Below, one piece after another: positions 7,115 to 15,761 of a stretch of DNA of 17,664 bases. Under the pieces are notes generated by a model. That model searched no databases and had not been told where the DNA came from. It saw only the letters and a program-made list of their open reading frames with translations. The stretch covers positions 1 through 17,664 of the forward strand of contig OMUE01000119.1 of the NCBI GenBank assembly GCA_900314165.1, read 5' to 3'. Numbering within the stretch: position 1 is the first letter of the stretch; each line of letters starts with the position of its first letter. A program made the position numbers and the translations under genes. This DNA is from an uncultured Acidaminococcus sp. (GTDB lineage: Bacteria; Bacillota_C; Negativicutes; Acidaminococcales; Acidaminococcaceae).

Positions 7115-8088
7115 CTGATCAGAAGATGGGAGAGAGAATTTTGGCGATTATCAAAGCCGTAGGCGTTTCCATTCTCTATTTGACGGGAGATTTTAAAGAT
7201 ATCGGGCTAAAAGAATATGTTATGCGTAAATTACGGCATAAGTATCATGTTAAACAGTTTTGGGCTGATAAGGATATCAACTTTGAACTGGAACGGGGAG
7301 ATATGCTTGGTATCATAGGAACTAATGGTGCTGGTAAATCCACCTTGTTGAAAGCCGTTTCAGGAATCATGGTTCCTACAGAAGGTCATATGGAAATCCA
7401 TGGGACCATTGCAGCCCTTTTAGAATTGGCCAGCGGATTTGATCCAGAACTGACAGTCCGGGAAAATACATATCTCCGGGGAGCTATGTTAGGGTATACC
7501 AGAAAATTTATGAAGGCCAAATATGAAGAAATCATTGCCTTTGCTGAACTTCAAGATTTTCAGGACCGTCCTTTTAAACATTTGTCAAGCGGTATGAAGA
7601 GCAGGCTGGCTTTTTCTATTGCCTGCCTAGTCAATCCGGACATCCTGATCCTGGATGAGGTGTTAAGTGTCGGGGACGGCGCTTTTGCACAAAAAAGTGG
7701 TGAGCGGATGAAAAAAATCCTGAAAAGTGGTGTGACGGGTATCTTGGTTTCCCATTCTGTACCCCAGGTACGAAGTATGTGTAATAAAATTCTCTGGTTG
7801 GATCATGGCAAGCAGATTGGGTTTACCGAACAAGTGGAATTGTATTGTGATGCCTATGAGGAGTTTCTGCATACCAAAAAACTGCCCAAATCAGAGCAAG
7901 AAATCAAGGCGTTGGCAGAAGCATTTAAACATCGGCAGGAAAAAGCCAAGTTCATGAACAAACAGACAGTGACCCAACGGCTGGAAGAGGCACTGCTCCG
8001 CAGCGATAAAAAGTCTGCTATCCAAGCTTCCCTTCATACACTACAGGAATTGTCACCTGAATTGCTAAAAGTCACGGCTGATAAGTGA
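7111..8088 (+). CDS. Polysaccharide ABC exporter ATPase (Wzt-like)
   Basis: This is the nucleotide-binding subunit that powers export by the adjacent permease. Motifs are Walker A GTNGAGKST (70-78), Q-loop region GFDPELTVREN (109-119), ABC signature LSSGMKSR (158-165), Walker B ILILDEVLSVGD (178-189) and H-loop VSHS (H215). An extension of about 50 residues before the nucleotide-binding core is usual for O-antigen and teichoic acid exporters (KEYVMRKL...FWADKDI). After residue 250 there is only a lysine- and glutamate-rich helical tail, too short for the beta-sandwich carbohydrate-binding domain of Wzt from E. coli O8/O9a. The start is a TTG overlapping the permease stop, without a clear ribosome site; ATG at 7126 is the alternative and loses five residues. 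Coupled translation is likely either way. Confidence 0.9.
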   Translation: MTDQKMGERILAIIKAVGVSILYLTGDFKDIGLKEYVMRKLRHKYHVKQFWADKDINFELERGDMLGIIGTNGAGKSTLLKAVSGIMVPTEGHMEIHGTIAALLELASGFDPELTVRENTYLRGAMLGYTRKFMKAKYEEIIAFAELQDFQDRPFKHLSSGMKSRLAFSIACLVNPDILILDEVLSVGDGAFAQKSGERMKKILKSGVTGILVSHSVPQVRSMCNKILWLDHGKQIGFTEQVELYCDAYEEFLHTKKLPKSEQEIKALAEAFKHRQEKAKFMNKQTVTQRLEEALLRSDKKSAIQASLHTLQELSPELLKVTADK

Positions 8089-8121
8089 AATAATTTTTTT
8101 TTCCTCCTGTTACAGAAAAAG

Positions 8122-8129
8122 AAAGGTGA
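8122..8129 (+). promoter_or_regulatory. Ribosome binding site that fixes the next glycosyltransferase start
   Basis: AAAGGTGA lies 5 bases before a TTG at 8135. The in-frame GTG at 8126 lies inside this sequence, so TTG is the better start even though it is the rarer codon. A run of ten T residues and TCCTCC sit just upstream (about 8095-8107) with no stem before them. Confidence 0.55.
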
Positions 8130-8134
8130 ATCAG

Positions 8135-9238
8135 TTGAACCCAGTTGTATCTGTTATCATACCTGTTTACAATCAGGAAAAATACTTGAGGGAATGTCTT
8201 GATAGTGTTTGTAATCAAAGTTTGTACAACATTGAAATTATATGTGTTAACGATGGCTCAACAGATGATTCCCTTTCTATTTTAGAGGAATATCAAAGCC
8301 AAGATCCCAGAATTAAAGTTCTGTCTCAACAAAATGGAGGAGCTGGTACAGCTCGTAACTTGGGAATGAAGCATGCTTCTGGTACTTATTTGTCATTTTT
8401 AGACAGTGATGATTGCTTTGTTCCTGCCATGTTGGAAACTATGGTTACGGATATTGAAAAAAATCATTCTGACATAGTAGTTTGTCGTTCTGATTGTTTT
8501 GATACTGAAAGTAAAAAAGTAACACCTATGCCATGGAGTATCCGCGAAGATTTATTGCCACCTAAAAGTGTTTTTAACAGTAAAGATATATATAAAGACT
8601 TTTTTGAGCTATTTGTCTGGTGGCCGTGGGATAAACTTTTTAGAAAAAGTTTCATTGACTCTTTAAAAATACGCTATCAAAATTTGCGGACAACCAATGA
8701 TCTGTTTTTTGTCTGTGCTTCCGTACTTATGGCGGAACGGATTTCCTGTGTTCCAGACATTTTAGTTCATCAAAGGATCAATCTTAAATCATCTTTGTCA
8801 TCTACAAGAGAAAAATCTTGGAGTAATTTTCTTACCGCACTAGCCTCGTTAAAAGAATATATGCTTGAACAGCAGATTTACCCGGTTTTTCAACAGGACT
8901 TTATAAATTATTGTTTGAACTTTTCTTTATGGCACCTTGACACAATAAAAGGGCATAGTTTTACACTTCTTTATCAGGCGTTGAAAGAAAAGGGGTTTTA
9001 CGAATTCGGAATAACAGAGCATAACAGGGAGTATTATTATTGTCCTGAAAATTATGACAGGATGAAAGAAATAATGGATAAAAATCCTGAAGATATTTTA
9101 TTTGAACGAATTCAGCGTTTGGAAGATGAACGGAATTTACTTGCTTTTGATTTATATAACATATCCTGTTCTTTTTCTTTTAAAATAGGGCGTTTACTAA
9201 CTATGATACCTCGGTTAATTCGTGATTATTTAATATAA
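8135..9238 (+). CDS. GT2 family glycosyltransferase
   Basis: The 367-residue protein is a cytoplasmic GT-A glycosyltransferase of family 2. The start MNPVVSVIIPVYN matches the usual family N-terminus. NDGSTD (39-44) is the nucleotide-binding loop, GGAGTARN (68-75) the donor segment and FLDSDD (88-93) the DxD-type metal site. A WWPWDKLFRK segment after about residue 150 is the acceptor-side region usual in capsule GT2 enzymes. The last 25 residues (SFSFKIGRLLTMIPRLIRD) are a basic tail that recurs on two other proteins of this cluster. It starts at TTG 8135 (GTG 8126 possible). It follows the exporter ATPase by 46 bases and lies at the beginning of an AT-rich stretch. The sugar transferred is unknown. 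Confidence 0.88.
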   Translation: MNPVVSVIIPVYNQEKYLRECLDSVCNQSLYNIEIICVNDGSTDDSLSILEEYQSQDPRIKVLSQQNGGAGTARNLGMKHASGTYLSFLDSDDCFVPAMLETMVTDIEKNHSDIVVCRSDCFDTESKKVTPMPWSIREDLLPPKSVFNSKDIYKDFFELFVWWPWDKLFRKSFIDSLKIRYQNLRTTNDLFFVCASVLMAERISCVPDILVHQRINLKSSLSSTREKSWSNFLTALASLKEYMLEQQIYPVFQQDFINYCLNFSLWHLDTIKGHSFTLLYQALKEKGFYEFGITEHNREYYYCPENYDRMKEIMDKNPEDILFERIQRLEDERNLLAFDLYNISCSFSFKIGRLLTMIPRLIRDYLI

Positions 9239-9302
9239 TAAATGGATCATTTTATCGTTGGAAAGAATAGATATCATTAAATCTTGAAAGGACAATAATA
9301 CT

Positions 9303-12242
9303 ATGACTGACATTTTTAATGAAAAACCAAAAGTATCTGTAATAGTACCAGTCTTTAATGCAGGTAATTATTTAGAGACTTGTTTAGAAAGCTTGATTAA
9401 TCAGACGTTGCAAAATATTGAAATAATTTGTGTAGATGATGGATCTACCGATAATAGTATATCGATATTAAATAAATATGCCTCTATTGATTCTCGTATT
9501 AAAATTATTAAGCAAAAACAATTATTTGCAGGAGTTGCCCGAAATAATGGAATGGAAGTCGCTCGTGGAGATTATTATATTTTTCTTGATGCTGATGATT
9601 TCTTTGAACTAGACTTATTAGAAAAAGCATACCAAAAAATAACAATGTTTGATGCAGATGTTTGTTTATTTAATGCAGATAGATTTGACAACCAGTCTCA
9701 AAAAGTTACAAACGGTAATTTTTTGAATTTAAATTTTATACCACAAGAAATATTTAATAAGCATAGTTTAAAAGAACACTTATTTGATATTACGTCTGCA
9801 TGTCCATGGACAAAAATGTTTTCGGCTAGATTTGTAAAAAAATATAAGCTTCAATTTCAATCTCTTCCAAGGGCTAATGATATTTTTTTTGTTTTAACTG
9901 CTTTATATTTTGCGGAACGAATTGTGTTCTTAAATGAGATTTTAGTACATTATAGAGTCAATAATAATAATAGCCTCCAGAACAATAACAAAAAAACACC
10001 TACAGCATTTTTAGCTGCTCTTGATGCAGTTTTTAGTAAAATTGATTTTAAATCAAATTATATTATACAAGCGTTTGCGAATGTGGCGCTTGGTCATATT
10101 GCTTATAATCTGAGATCTTTGGAAGCAGTAGAAGCATATGAAGAATTTTACCAATTGGCTGATTTAATAAAAAGAAAATATTTAGAGAAGTTTTTCTTAA
10201 ATAATAGAAATTACTCCTTCTTTACCAATAAAAGAGATATGCTTTATTTATCAGATAAAGGAATTTTAAATTTAACTAAATCATCGCAATCCCTAAAAAA
10301 AGTAGATGATACAGCTCCTATAGTTTCTTTTATTGTACCATTTTATAATTCTGGAGAATTTTTATCTGAATGCTTGGATAGTATTACATGTCAAACAGTA
10401 AGTAATATCGAAATTATATGCATTGATGATGCCTCAACAGATAACTCACTATATATAGTTGAAAATTATCAAAAAAAAGATAGTCGAATTACAGTGCTAA
10501 GAAATCAGTATAATAAAGGTGCTGGTGGAGCAAGAAATATAGGATTAGAAAAGGCTAGAGGAAAATATATTTGGTTTATTGATTCTGATGATTTTATTGA
10601 TAAAGACTCCTTAAATAGACTTCTACCTATTTTGGAAGTGAATCAATTAGATTTGCTTGCTTTTGAAGCGTCTGCTTTTAAGAACGTAGATGGAAAATAT
10701 ACTTCAATAGATGAAGGGGCAATATCCCGTAATTGGCCAAAAAACAGAATTATATCGATACCTGACGATATAAATATGATTCCAGATACAATTGAAGGTA
10801 GTTCTGTAACTTATATTGCAAAAAGAGTTTTTGTAAATCGATATAGATTCAGGGAAAGTGTTGCTTTCGAAGATGCTGATTTTCAGTTTAAATTATATAC
10901 GACCAATTCAAGAATGATGGTCATAAATTATAGACCATATCATAGAAGAATCACATATAATTCAACTACAGGATCTAATGCAAGTGGTATGAATAAAAAA
11001 TGTATTCATGGTCGTTTAATAGCAGCATATAATTTAACCTACTATATAAAAGAGAATAATATTCATTACGAATATGCAATTCAATGGTTAAATAAATGGG
11101 CAAAGTGGTCTATTTCTCTTTACCTAAACGACGAATCTATAAAAGATCCTAAAATAGATAAGATTGTCCTATTTTTACAAAAGGAACTCAAATTATTTAC
11201 ATTAGAAGAATTAGATGAGTATAGAAGTAACTTAATTCCTAAAATTATAGTCAGTCTTACTACGATTCCAGAACGAATTAATTCAGTTCATCATGTTATA
11301 CAATCTTTGATTGATCAAATAACGAGAGCTGATGAGATTCATCTTTATTTAGCCAGTGATGATTTTTCCCAATACAATAATGAAATATTGCCGTTGAATC
11401 TTAAAAACTTGGCTAAAATTAATCCTAAATTTAAAATCATATTTTGTGACAACTTAAAATCTCATAAAAAATATTATTATGCAATGAAAAACAATCCTGA
11501 TGCGATTATAGTTACAGTGGATGATGATATTATTTATGACAATAAATTGCTTTCTGATTTGCTTTCAGCTTATTTACAACACCCTGATTGTATAATTTGT
11601 AGACGGGGACATACTATAAAAATGTATGATGAAGTGACAATTGCTCCCTATAAGAAATGGATGTTAACTGATAAAATCGTTAATAAACCTAGTCTTTTAA
11701 TATTGCCAACAGGAGTAGGTGGAGTCCTTTATCCTCCTCATTCTCTCTCTAAATCTGTATTTGATAAAAACAAGATAAATCAGTTAGTTCCTTTAACAGA
11801 CGATTTATGGTTAAAATGGATGGAGCTAAAAATAAATACACGATGCCTTTTGCTTCAAGATGAGGTTAATTTGAACTATATTGAAGGAACTCAGGATAAC
11901 GCACTTTGGATTCAAAATGTAAATGAAAGTAAAAATGATACTGCTTTAAAAAATATAATAGAAAATGACACAGGCTTAAATATTGAAAATGAACATATTC
12001 TTAATCTATTGTTTAAAGAATATATAAATGATTTTCAGGAGTTAGGTGAAACTCAAGCTGCTGATGAATTGAGAAACATAAAAAATGGGTATTCATTCCG
12101 TATAGGTAGAATTATAACATGGGGACCACGCAAAGTTCGTGGGGGAGTACGTTGTCTAAAAGAACATGGTATAAAATATACCGCAAAACGTGTAATTGAG
12201 CACTTAGGTATTGATATGGGAACGGGGGATTTTAGAAGATAA
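9303..12242 (+). CDS. Triple-domain glycosyltransferase (GT2-GT2-GT-A)
   Basis: This 979-residue protein carries three catalytic modules. Domain 1 is GT2 (about 8-230), with VSVIVPVFN, VDDGSTD (44-50) and FLDADD (94-99). Domain 2 is GT2 (about 337-560), with VSFIVPFYN (341-349), DDASTD (375-380) and FIDSDD (425-430). Domain 3 (about 646-880) is a different GT-A-like domain that begins PKIIVSLTTIPER (646-658) and has TVDDD (738-742). A C-terminal tail follows, with SFRIGR (931-936), PRKVRGG (942-948) and [11 protein letters not shown] (969-979). One polypeptide could add three sugars in sequence, or two modules could alternate as in chain polymerases. The ATG has AAGGA 10 bases upstream. The gene is strikingly AT-rich: line 9421-9480 has 14 G or C in 60 bases, against 35 in glf. 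That suggests separate origin. No frameshift is seen. Confidence 0.88.
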   Translation: MTDIFNEKPKVSVIVPVFNAGNYLETCLESLINQTLQNIEIICVDDGSTDNSISILNKYASIDSRIKIIKQKQLFAGVARNNGMEVARGDYYIFLDADDFFELDLLEKAYQKITMFDADVCLFNADRFDNQSQKVTNGNFLNLNFIPQEIFNKHSLKEHLFDITSACPWTKMFSARFVKKYKLQFQSLPRANDIFFVLTALYFAERIVFLNEILVHYRVNNNNSLQNNNKKTPTAFLAALDAVFSKIDFKSNYIIQAFANVALGHIAYNLRSLEAVEAYEEFYQLADLIKRKYLEKFFLNNRNYSFFTNKRDMLYLSDKGILNLTKSSQSLKKVDDTAPIVSFIVPFYNSGEFLSECLDSITCQTVSNIEIICIDDASTDNSLYIVENYQKKDSRITVLRNQYNKGAGGARNIGLEKARGKYIWFIDSDDFIDKDSLNRLLPILEVNQLDLLAFEASAFKNVDGKYTSIDEGAISRNWPKNRIISIPDDINMIPDTIEGSSVTYIAKRVFVNRYRFRESVAFEDADFQFKLYTTNSRMMVINYRPYHRRITYNSTTGSNASGMNKKCIHGRLIAAYNLTYYIKENNIHYEYAIQWLNKWAKWSISLYLNDESIKDPKIDKIVLFLQKELKLFTLEELDEYRSNLIPKIIVSLTTIPERINSVHHVIQSLIDQITRADEIHLYLASDDFSQYNNEILPLNLKNLAKINPKFKIIFCDNLKSHKKYYYAMKNNPDAIIVTVDDDIIYDNKLLSDLLSAYLQHPDCIICRRGHTIKMYDEVTIAPYKKWMLTDKIVNKPSLLILPTGVGGVLYPPHSLSKSVFDKNKINQLVPLTDDLWLKWMELKINTRCLLLQDEVNLNYIEGTQDNALWIQNVNESKNDTALKNIIENDTGLNIENEHILNLLFKEYINDFQELGETQAADELRNIKNGYSFRIGRIITWGPRKVRGGVRCLKEHGIKYTAKRVIEHLGIDMGTGDFRR

Positions 12243-12245
12243 AAA

Positions 12246-13424
12246 ATGGAAGTAGCAGTTTCAGTCATTATTCCCGTTTATAATGCGGAAAAATATCTTC
12301 CAGCATGTTTAGATAGTGTACGCCGACAATCCGTTCAAGGAATAGAGATCATCTGTGTTAATGATGGATCAACGGACGGGAGCTTGCAAATCCTAAAATC
12401 GTATGCCGAAAAAGATCCCAGAATCCAAGTTATTTCACAAAAAAATCAGGGGGTTAGTGTAGCCAGAAATGAAGGCATAGGCGCAGCTGCTGGAAAATAC
12501 ATTCAATTTCTTGACAGTGACGATATGCTGGAACCGGAGGCCTTGGAGTATGCCGTCCAGCAAATGGAAGAAAAGAACTTGGATATTTTTTATTTTGACG
12601 CCCGGGCTATTTTTGAATCGGCGCAGCTGGAAAGGGAAAAAAATAGCTATAAAACATATTATCACCGGGAAAATCATTATCAGGATGTCCGGACAGGCAG
12701 CCAGCTTTTTACGGAATGGATCAGAGACGGAGGATTCCGCCCCAATGGGAACCTCCAAATGATCCGTCGAGACTTTCTGCTGCAAAGCAGTGTGAAATTT
12801 ATACCAGGCATTGTCCAAGAAGACAATGCCTTCACGGCAGATGTTATGCTCCATGCCCGACGGGTATGTCATGAAAATAAGGCTCTGTATATCCGCCGGG
12901 TCCGTTCAGATTCTATAATGACAAAGCCACAGGCTTTTATTAATGCCTATGGATATTTTCGTTGTGCCATGGCTATGGAAAGGTGTTTTTTTAATCCCGC
13001 TATTTCAGGAGATACCCGCTCTGCTCTTCAGATTTTCTGTCAGACTCTCTTAAGAAGTATGGAGGGAATCTATAGGAATATTTCAGAAGCAGAAAAAGAG
13101 AAGATACAAACTATACCAGAAGAAGAAAGAGCAGCGATGTTGTATCTTTGTTGGTACAACGAACAGGCAGTCAAAAATAGGACTGAAATGAACAAAAAAG
13201 CAAGTGAATTGAGAGCCTTAAATGAGAAAAAGGAAATCCTTGCCAAACAATACTATAAGGTATCTGAGGATAAGCAGATGCTGCAAAAGAAGCTTGATTC
13301 ATTAGAAAAGCATCAGGAGATATTGAAGGCTGATTTTACAGCTATGCAGCAGTCTCTTTCGTATCGGTTGGGTAGGAAATTAACTTGGCTGCCACGGAAA
13401 TTGAGAGATGCATTCATACGGTGA
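12246..13424 (+). CDS. GT2 family glycosyltransferase with coiled-coil C-terminus
   Basis: This 392-residue GT2 enzyme begins MEVAVSVIIPVYN, with NDGSTD (39-44), GVSVARNEG (69-77) and the metal site FLDSDD (88-93). QEDNAF around residue 195-200 is the expected acidic acceptor-side motif (E-D). From about residue 315 to 368 the sequence is a lysine-, glutamate- and leucine-rich coiled coil. It is followed by the tail SLSYRLGRKLTWLPRKLRD (370-388), shared with neighbouring glycosyltransferases. The ATG is 3 bases after the previous stop and has no strong ribosome site, so translation is probably coupled. The stop TGA overlaps an ATG of the next reading frame (TGATG). It is less AT-rich than the 979-residue gene before it. 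Donor and acceptor are unknown. Confidence 0.87.
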   Translation: MEVAVSVIIPVYNAEKYLPACLDSVRRQSVQGIEIICVNDGSTDGSLQILKSYAEKDPRIQVISQKNQGVSVARNEGIGAAAGKYIQFLDSDDMLEPEALEYAVQQMEEKNLDIFYFDARAIFESAQLEREKNSYKTYYHRENHYQDVRTGSQLFTEWIRDGGFRPNGNLQMIRRDFLLQSSVKFIPGIVQEDNAFTADVMLHARRVCHENKALYIRRVRSDSIMTKPQAFINAYGYFRCAMAMERCFFNPAISGDTRSALQIFCQTLLRSMEGIYRNISEAEKEKIQTIPEEERAAMLYLCWYNEQAVKNRTEMNKKASELRALNEKKEILAKQYYKVSEDKQMLQKKLDSLEKHQEILKADFTAMQQSLSYRLGRKLTWLPRKLRDAFIR

Positions 13425-13427
13425 TGT

Positions 13428-13433
13428 GGAGGA
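13428..13433 (+). promoter_or_regulatory. Ribosome binding site used to choose a start
   Basis: GGAGGA stands just before the ATG at 13436, with short spacing (2-3 bases). An alternative ATG at 13424 overlaps the previous stop (TGATG) but has no Shine-Dalgarno sequence. The GT2 consensus N-terminus begins at 13436. Confidence 0.5.
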
Positions 13434-13435
13434 AA

Positions 13436-14557
13436 ATGAACAAAGTATCTATTATCATCCCTGTGTATAATGTGGAGCACTATCTGGATCGATGCTTGCA
13501 ATCCGTCGTTAGACAGACAGCTCCAGAAATTGAGATTTTATGTATTGATGATGGTTCTACGGATCATTCTTCTGCAATCCTTGAAAAATGGGCAAAAGCG
13601 GATTCCCGGATTAAAGTAATCCATAAAAAGAATGGGGGGATTTCTTCAGCTCGGAACTTAGGCATTGGTATGGCCCAAGGCCCCTATCTTTTATTCGTGG
13701 ATTCAGATGATTGGATTGAACCAGATACCGTAGAAACTGCCCTTTCCCATATGAAAGGAGAAGTGGATATTGTTTGTTGGGGAGCAGAAATCATTGCAGA
13801 AGGCCTGCCTTCTGATCATTCAGGTGTCATCCAGGCAAAGAAGTACCATAAGATCCAACTGACTGGTGAAAAAGAAATCACCAATGATATCGTTAAACGT
13901 TCTACGGTCACCGTATGGAACAAGCTGTGGAAGAAATCAATTTTAGACCAGTTCGGCATACGGTTTACGGAAGGCCGGTACTTTGAAGACAATGATTTTA
14001 CCCTCATGTATTTCGTCCATTGCCGGAAAGGAGTTTATCTGGACCGTTATCTTTATCATTATATCCAACGGCCCCATTCAGTGATGGATCAGCTGACTCA
14101 AGGTACGTTGTGCCATACGATTGATTATTTGTATGCTTTTGACAGACTGTATCACCATATGGTGAAATACCATATGGCAGAACAGTGGGCATCTCTTTTA
14201 ACTCATCGCTATTCCGTCCAGCTGCGTATTGCCTATCGATCAGCTCCTGTTGAATTGAAAAAGGAAATCCGGAATTGTGCTTCTCAACTGGCAGCTGGGT
14301 ATGATGACAGATTCTTTACGACTAATTGTGTGAAAAACGTCAGACAAAAGAACTATGCATTGGTCCAAGAATTGAATGATGCCGATGTATCTCTGCAGAC
14401 AGGTCGTGCTGAGCAGGAAAATGCTCAACCTTCCTCAAATAGGTTCCAGGGAGGCTGGAAATGTCTGCTGGAACATGGGGTAGCGTATACGATAAAACGA
14501 ACCATCGAGCATTTTGGCATCGATATGGGCACTGGTGATTTCCGAAAGAATCAATAG
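13436..14557 (+). CDS. GT2 family glycosyltransferase
   Basis: From the ATG at 13436 the protein is 373 residues, beginning [18 protein letters not shown] (38-43), [10 protein letters not shown] (67-76) and FVDSDD (87-92) form the nucleotide and metal-binding core, and VWNKLWKK followed by RYFEDNDF is the typical acceptor-side block with the catalytic E-D pair. The C-terminus has [10 protein letters not shown] (339-348) and [11 protein letters not shown] (361-371), nearly identical in protein sequence to the end of the 979-residue enzyme encoded two genes upstream. A start at 13424 (overlapping the previous stop) would add four residues; a still earlier ATG at 13385 lies inside the previous gene and is unlikely. 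It ends 16 bases before ugd. It is likely a further chain-building or side-branch enzyme of the same polymer; specificity is unknown. Confidence 0.88.
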   Translation: MNKVSIIIPVYNVEHYLDRCLQSVVRQTAPEIEILCIDDGSTDHSSAILEKWAKADSRIKVIHKKNGGISSARNLGIGMAQGPYLLFVDSDDWIEPDTVETALSHMKGEVDIVCWGAEIIAEGLPSDHSGVIQAKKYHKIQLTGEKEITNDIVKRSTVTVWNKLWKKSILDQFGIRFTEGRYFEDNDFTLMYFVHCRKGVYLDRYLYHYIQRPHSVMDQLTQGTLCHTIDYLYAFDRLYHHMVKYHMAEQWASLLTHRYSVQLRIAYRSAPVELKKEIRNCASQLAAGYDDRFFTTNCVKNVRQKNYALVQELNDADVSLQTGRAEQENAQPSSNRFQGGWKCLLEHGVAYTIKRTIEHFGIDMGTGDFRKNQ

Positions 14558-14573
14558 AAAAGGAATGAACATC

Positions 14574-15740
14574 ATGAAAATTGCGATTGCAGGAACAGGT
14601 TATGTGGGCCTGGCCAATGGGATGCTGCTGAGCCAGCATAATGAAGTCGTGGCATTGGATATTGTACCGGAAAAGGTACATATGTTGAATCGGGGAGAAT
14701 CTCCCATTGTAGATCGGGAGATTTCTCAGTTTTTGTCCAATCGGCAGTTGAATTTCAGAGCTACTCTGGACCCACAGGATGCTTTTTCCGGTGCAGACTA
14801 TGTAATCATTTCTACACCTACCAATTATGATGAAACGAAGAACTTTTTCGATACTTCTTCTGTGGAAACGGTTATCAGAGAAGTCCTGGATATTAATCCA
14901 GGGACGGTGATGGTAATCAAATCTACTGTTCCAGTAGGGTACACGAAAAAAATCAAAAAGCAATTCCATACGGAAAATATCTTGTTTTCACCAGAATTCC
15001 TCCGGGAAGGGAAGGCTCTGTATGACAATTTGCATCCCTCCCGTATCGTGGTAGGAGAAAAATCCGAACGGGCAAGACGATTTGCCGAGCTTCTGGCAGA
15101 GGGAGCTGTGAAAAAAGATATCCCCATGCTTTTTACCGGTTCGACTGAAGCAGAAGCAATTAAACTGTTTGCCAATACTTATCTGGCACTGCGTGTGGCG
15201 TATTTCAATGAATTGGATTCTTATGGGGAAATGCGAGGGCTGAAAACACGGGAAATTATTAAAGGGGTCTGTCTAGATCCCCGGATTGGGGATTTTTATA
15301 ACAATCCTTCTTTTGGATATGGGGGCTATTGTTTGCCCAAAGACACCAAGCAGTTGCTGGCCAATTACCACGATGTACCTCAAAATCTGATTTCTGCCAT
15401 CGTCGCAGCCAATCGGACCCGAAAGGACCATGTTGCAGATGAAATCTTAGCCCGTAAGCCGGAAGTAGTGGGAATCTATCGATTGACCATGAAGAGCCAG
15501 TCCGATAATTTCCGTGCTTCTGCTATCCAGGGAGTCATGAAGCGGATCAAGGCCAAAGGAGTGCCTGTGGTAGTTTATGAACCTACCTTGCAGGAAAATG
15601 AGTTTTTCCATTCCAGAGTGATAAAAGATTTGCAAGAATTCAAAACCATCAGCGATGTCATTGTAGCCAATCGGTGGGCAGAAGAATTAAGGGATGTGGA
15701 GGAAAAAGTTTATACAAGAGATTTATTTATAAGAGACTAG
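14574..15740 (+). CDS. ugd: UDP-glucose 6-dehydrogenase
   Basis: This enzyme makes UDP-glucuronate from UDP-glucose in two NAD-dependent steps. The product is 388 residues, the same length as E. coli Ugd, and closely similar along its length. The Rossmann fingerprint GTGYVGL (7-13) is followed by [29 protein letters not shown] and [12 protein letters not shown]. Further on come [20 protein letters not shown] and the catalytic cysteine C253 within [13 protein letters not shown]. The C-terminal NAD/UDP-binding half is complete and ends with YTRDLF. The start chosen is ATG 14574, with AAAGGA about 9 bases upstream; ATG 14565 is too close to that site. UDP-glucuronate may be incorporated by one of the GT2 enzymes or feed other pathways. 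GalU at the end of the window supplies the substrate. Confidence 0.96.
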   Translation: MKIAIAGTGYVGLANGMLLSQHNEVVALDIVPEKVHMLNRGESPIVDREISQFLSNRQLNFRATLDPQDAFSGADYVIISTPTNYDETKNFFDTSSVETVIREVLDINPGTVMVIKSTVPVGYTKKIKKQFHTENILFSPEFLREGKALYDNLHPSRIVVGEKSERARRFAELLAEGAVKKDIPMLFTGSTEAEAIKLFANTYLALRVAYFNELDSYGEMRGLKTREIIKGVCLDPRIGDFYNNPSFGYGGYCLPKDTKQLLANYHDVPQNLISAIVAANRTRKDHVADEILARKPEVVGIYRLTMKSQSDNFRASAIQGVMKRIKAKGVPVVVYEPTLQENEFFHSRVIKDLQEFKTISDVIVANRWAEELRDVEEKVYTRDLFIRD

Positions 15741-15761
15741 TATAAATTAAAGGGAAGAATA

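Noticed and set aside
8089..8134. T-run after the ATPase gene as a terminator
   Set aside because: A run of T residues is present but no stable stem precedes it, and the next gene follows closely on the same strand.
13385..13435. Upstream ATG at 13385 as start of the fourth GT2 gene
   Set aside because: It lies inside the 3' end of the preceding gene with no ribosome site, and adds 17 residues absent from the usual GT2 N-terminus.
14340..14969. 209-codon minus-strand open frame spanning the GT2/ugd junction
   Set aside because: It overlaps two confident genes, and its translation shows no recognisable family or ribosome site.
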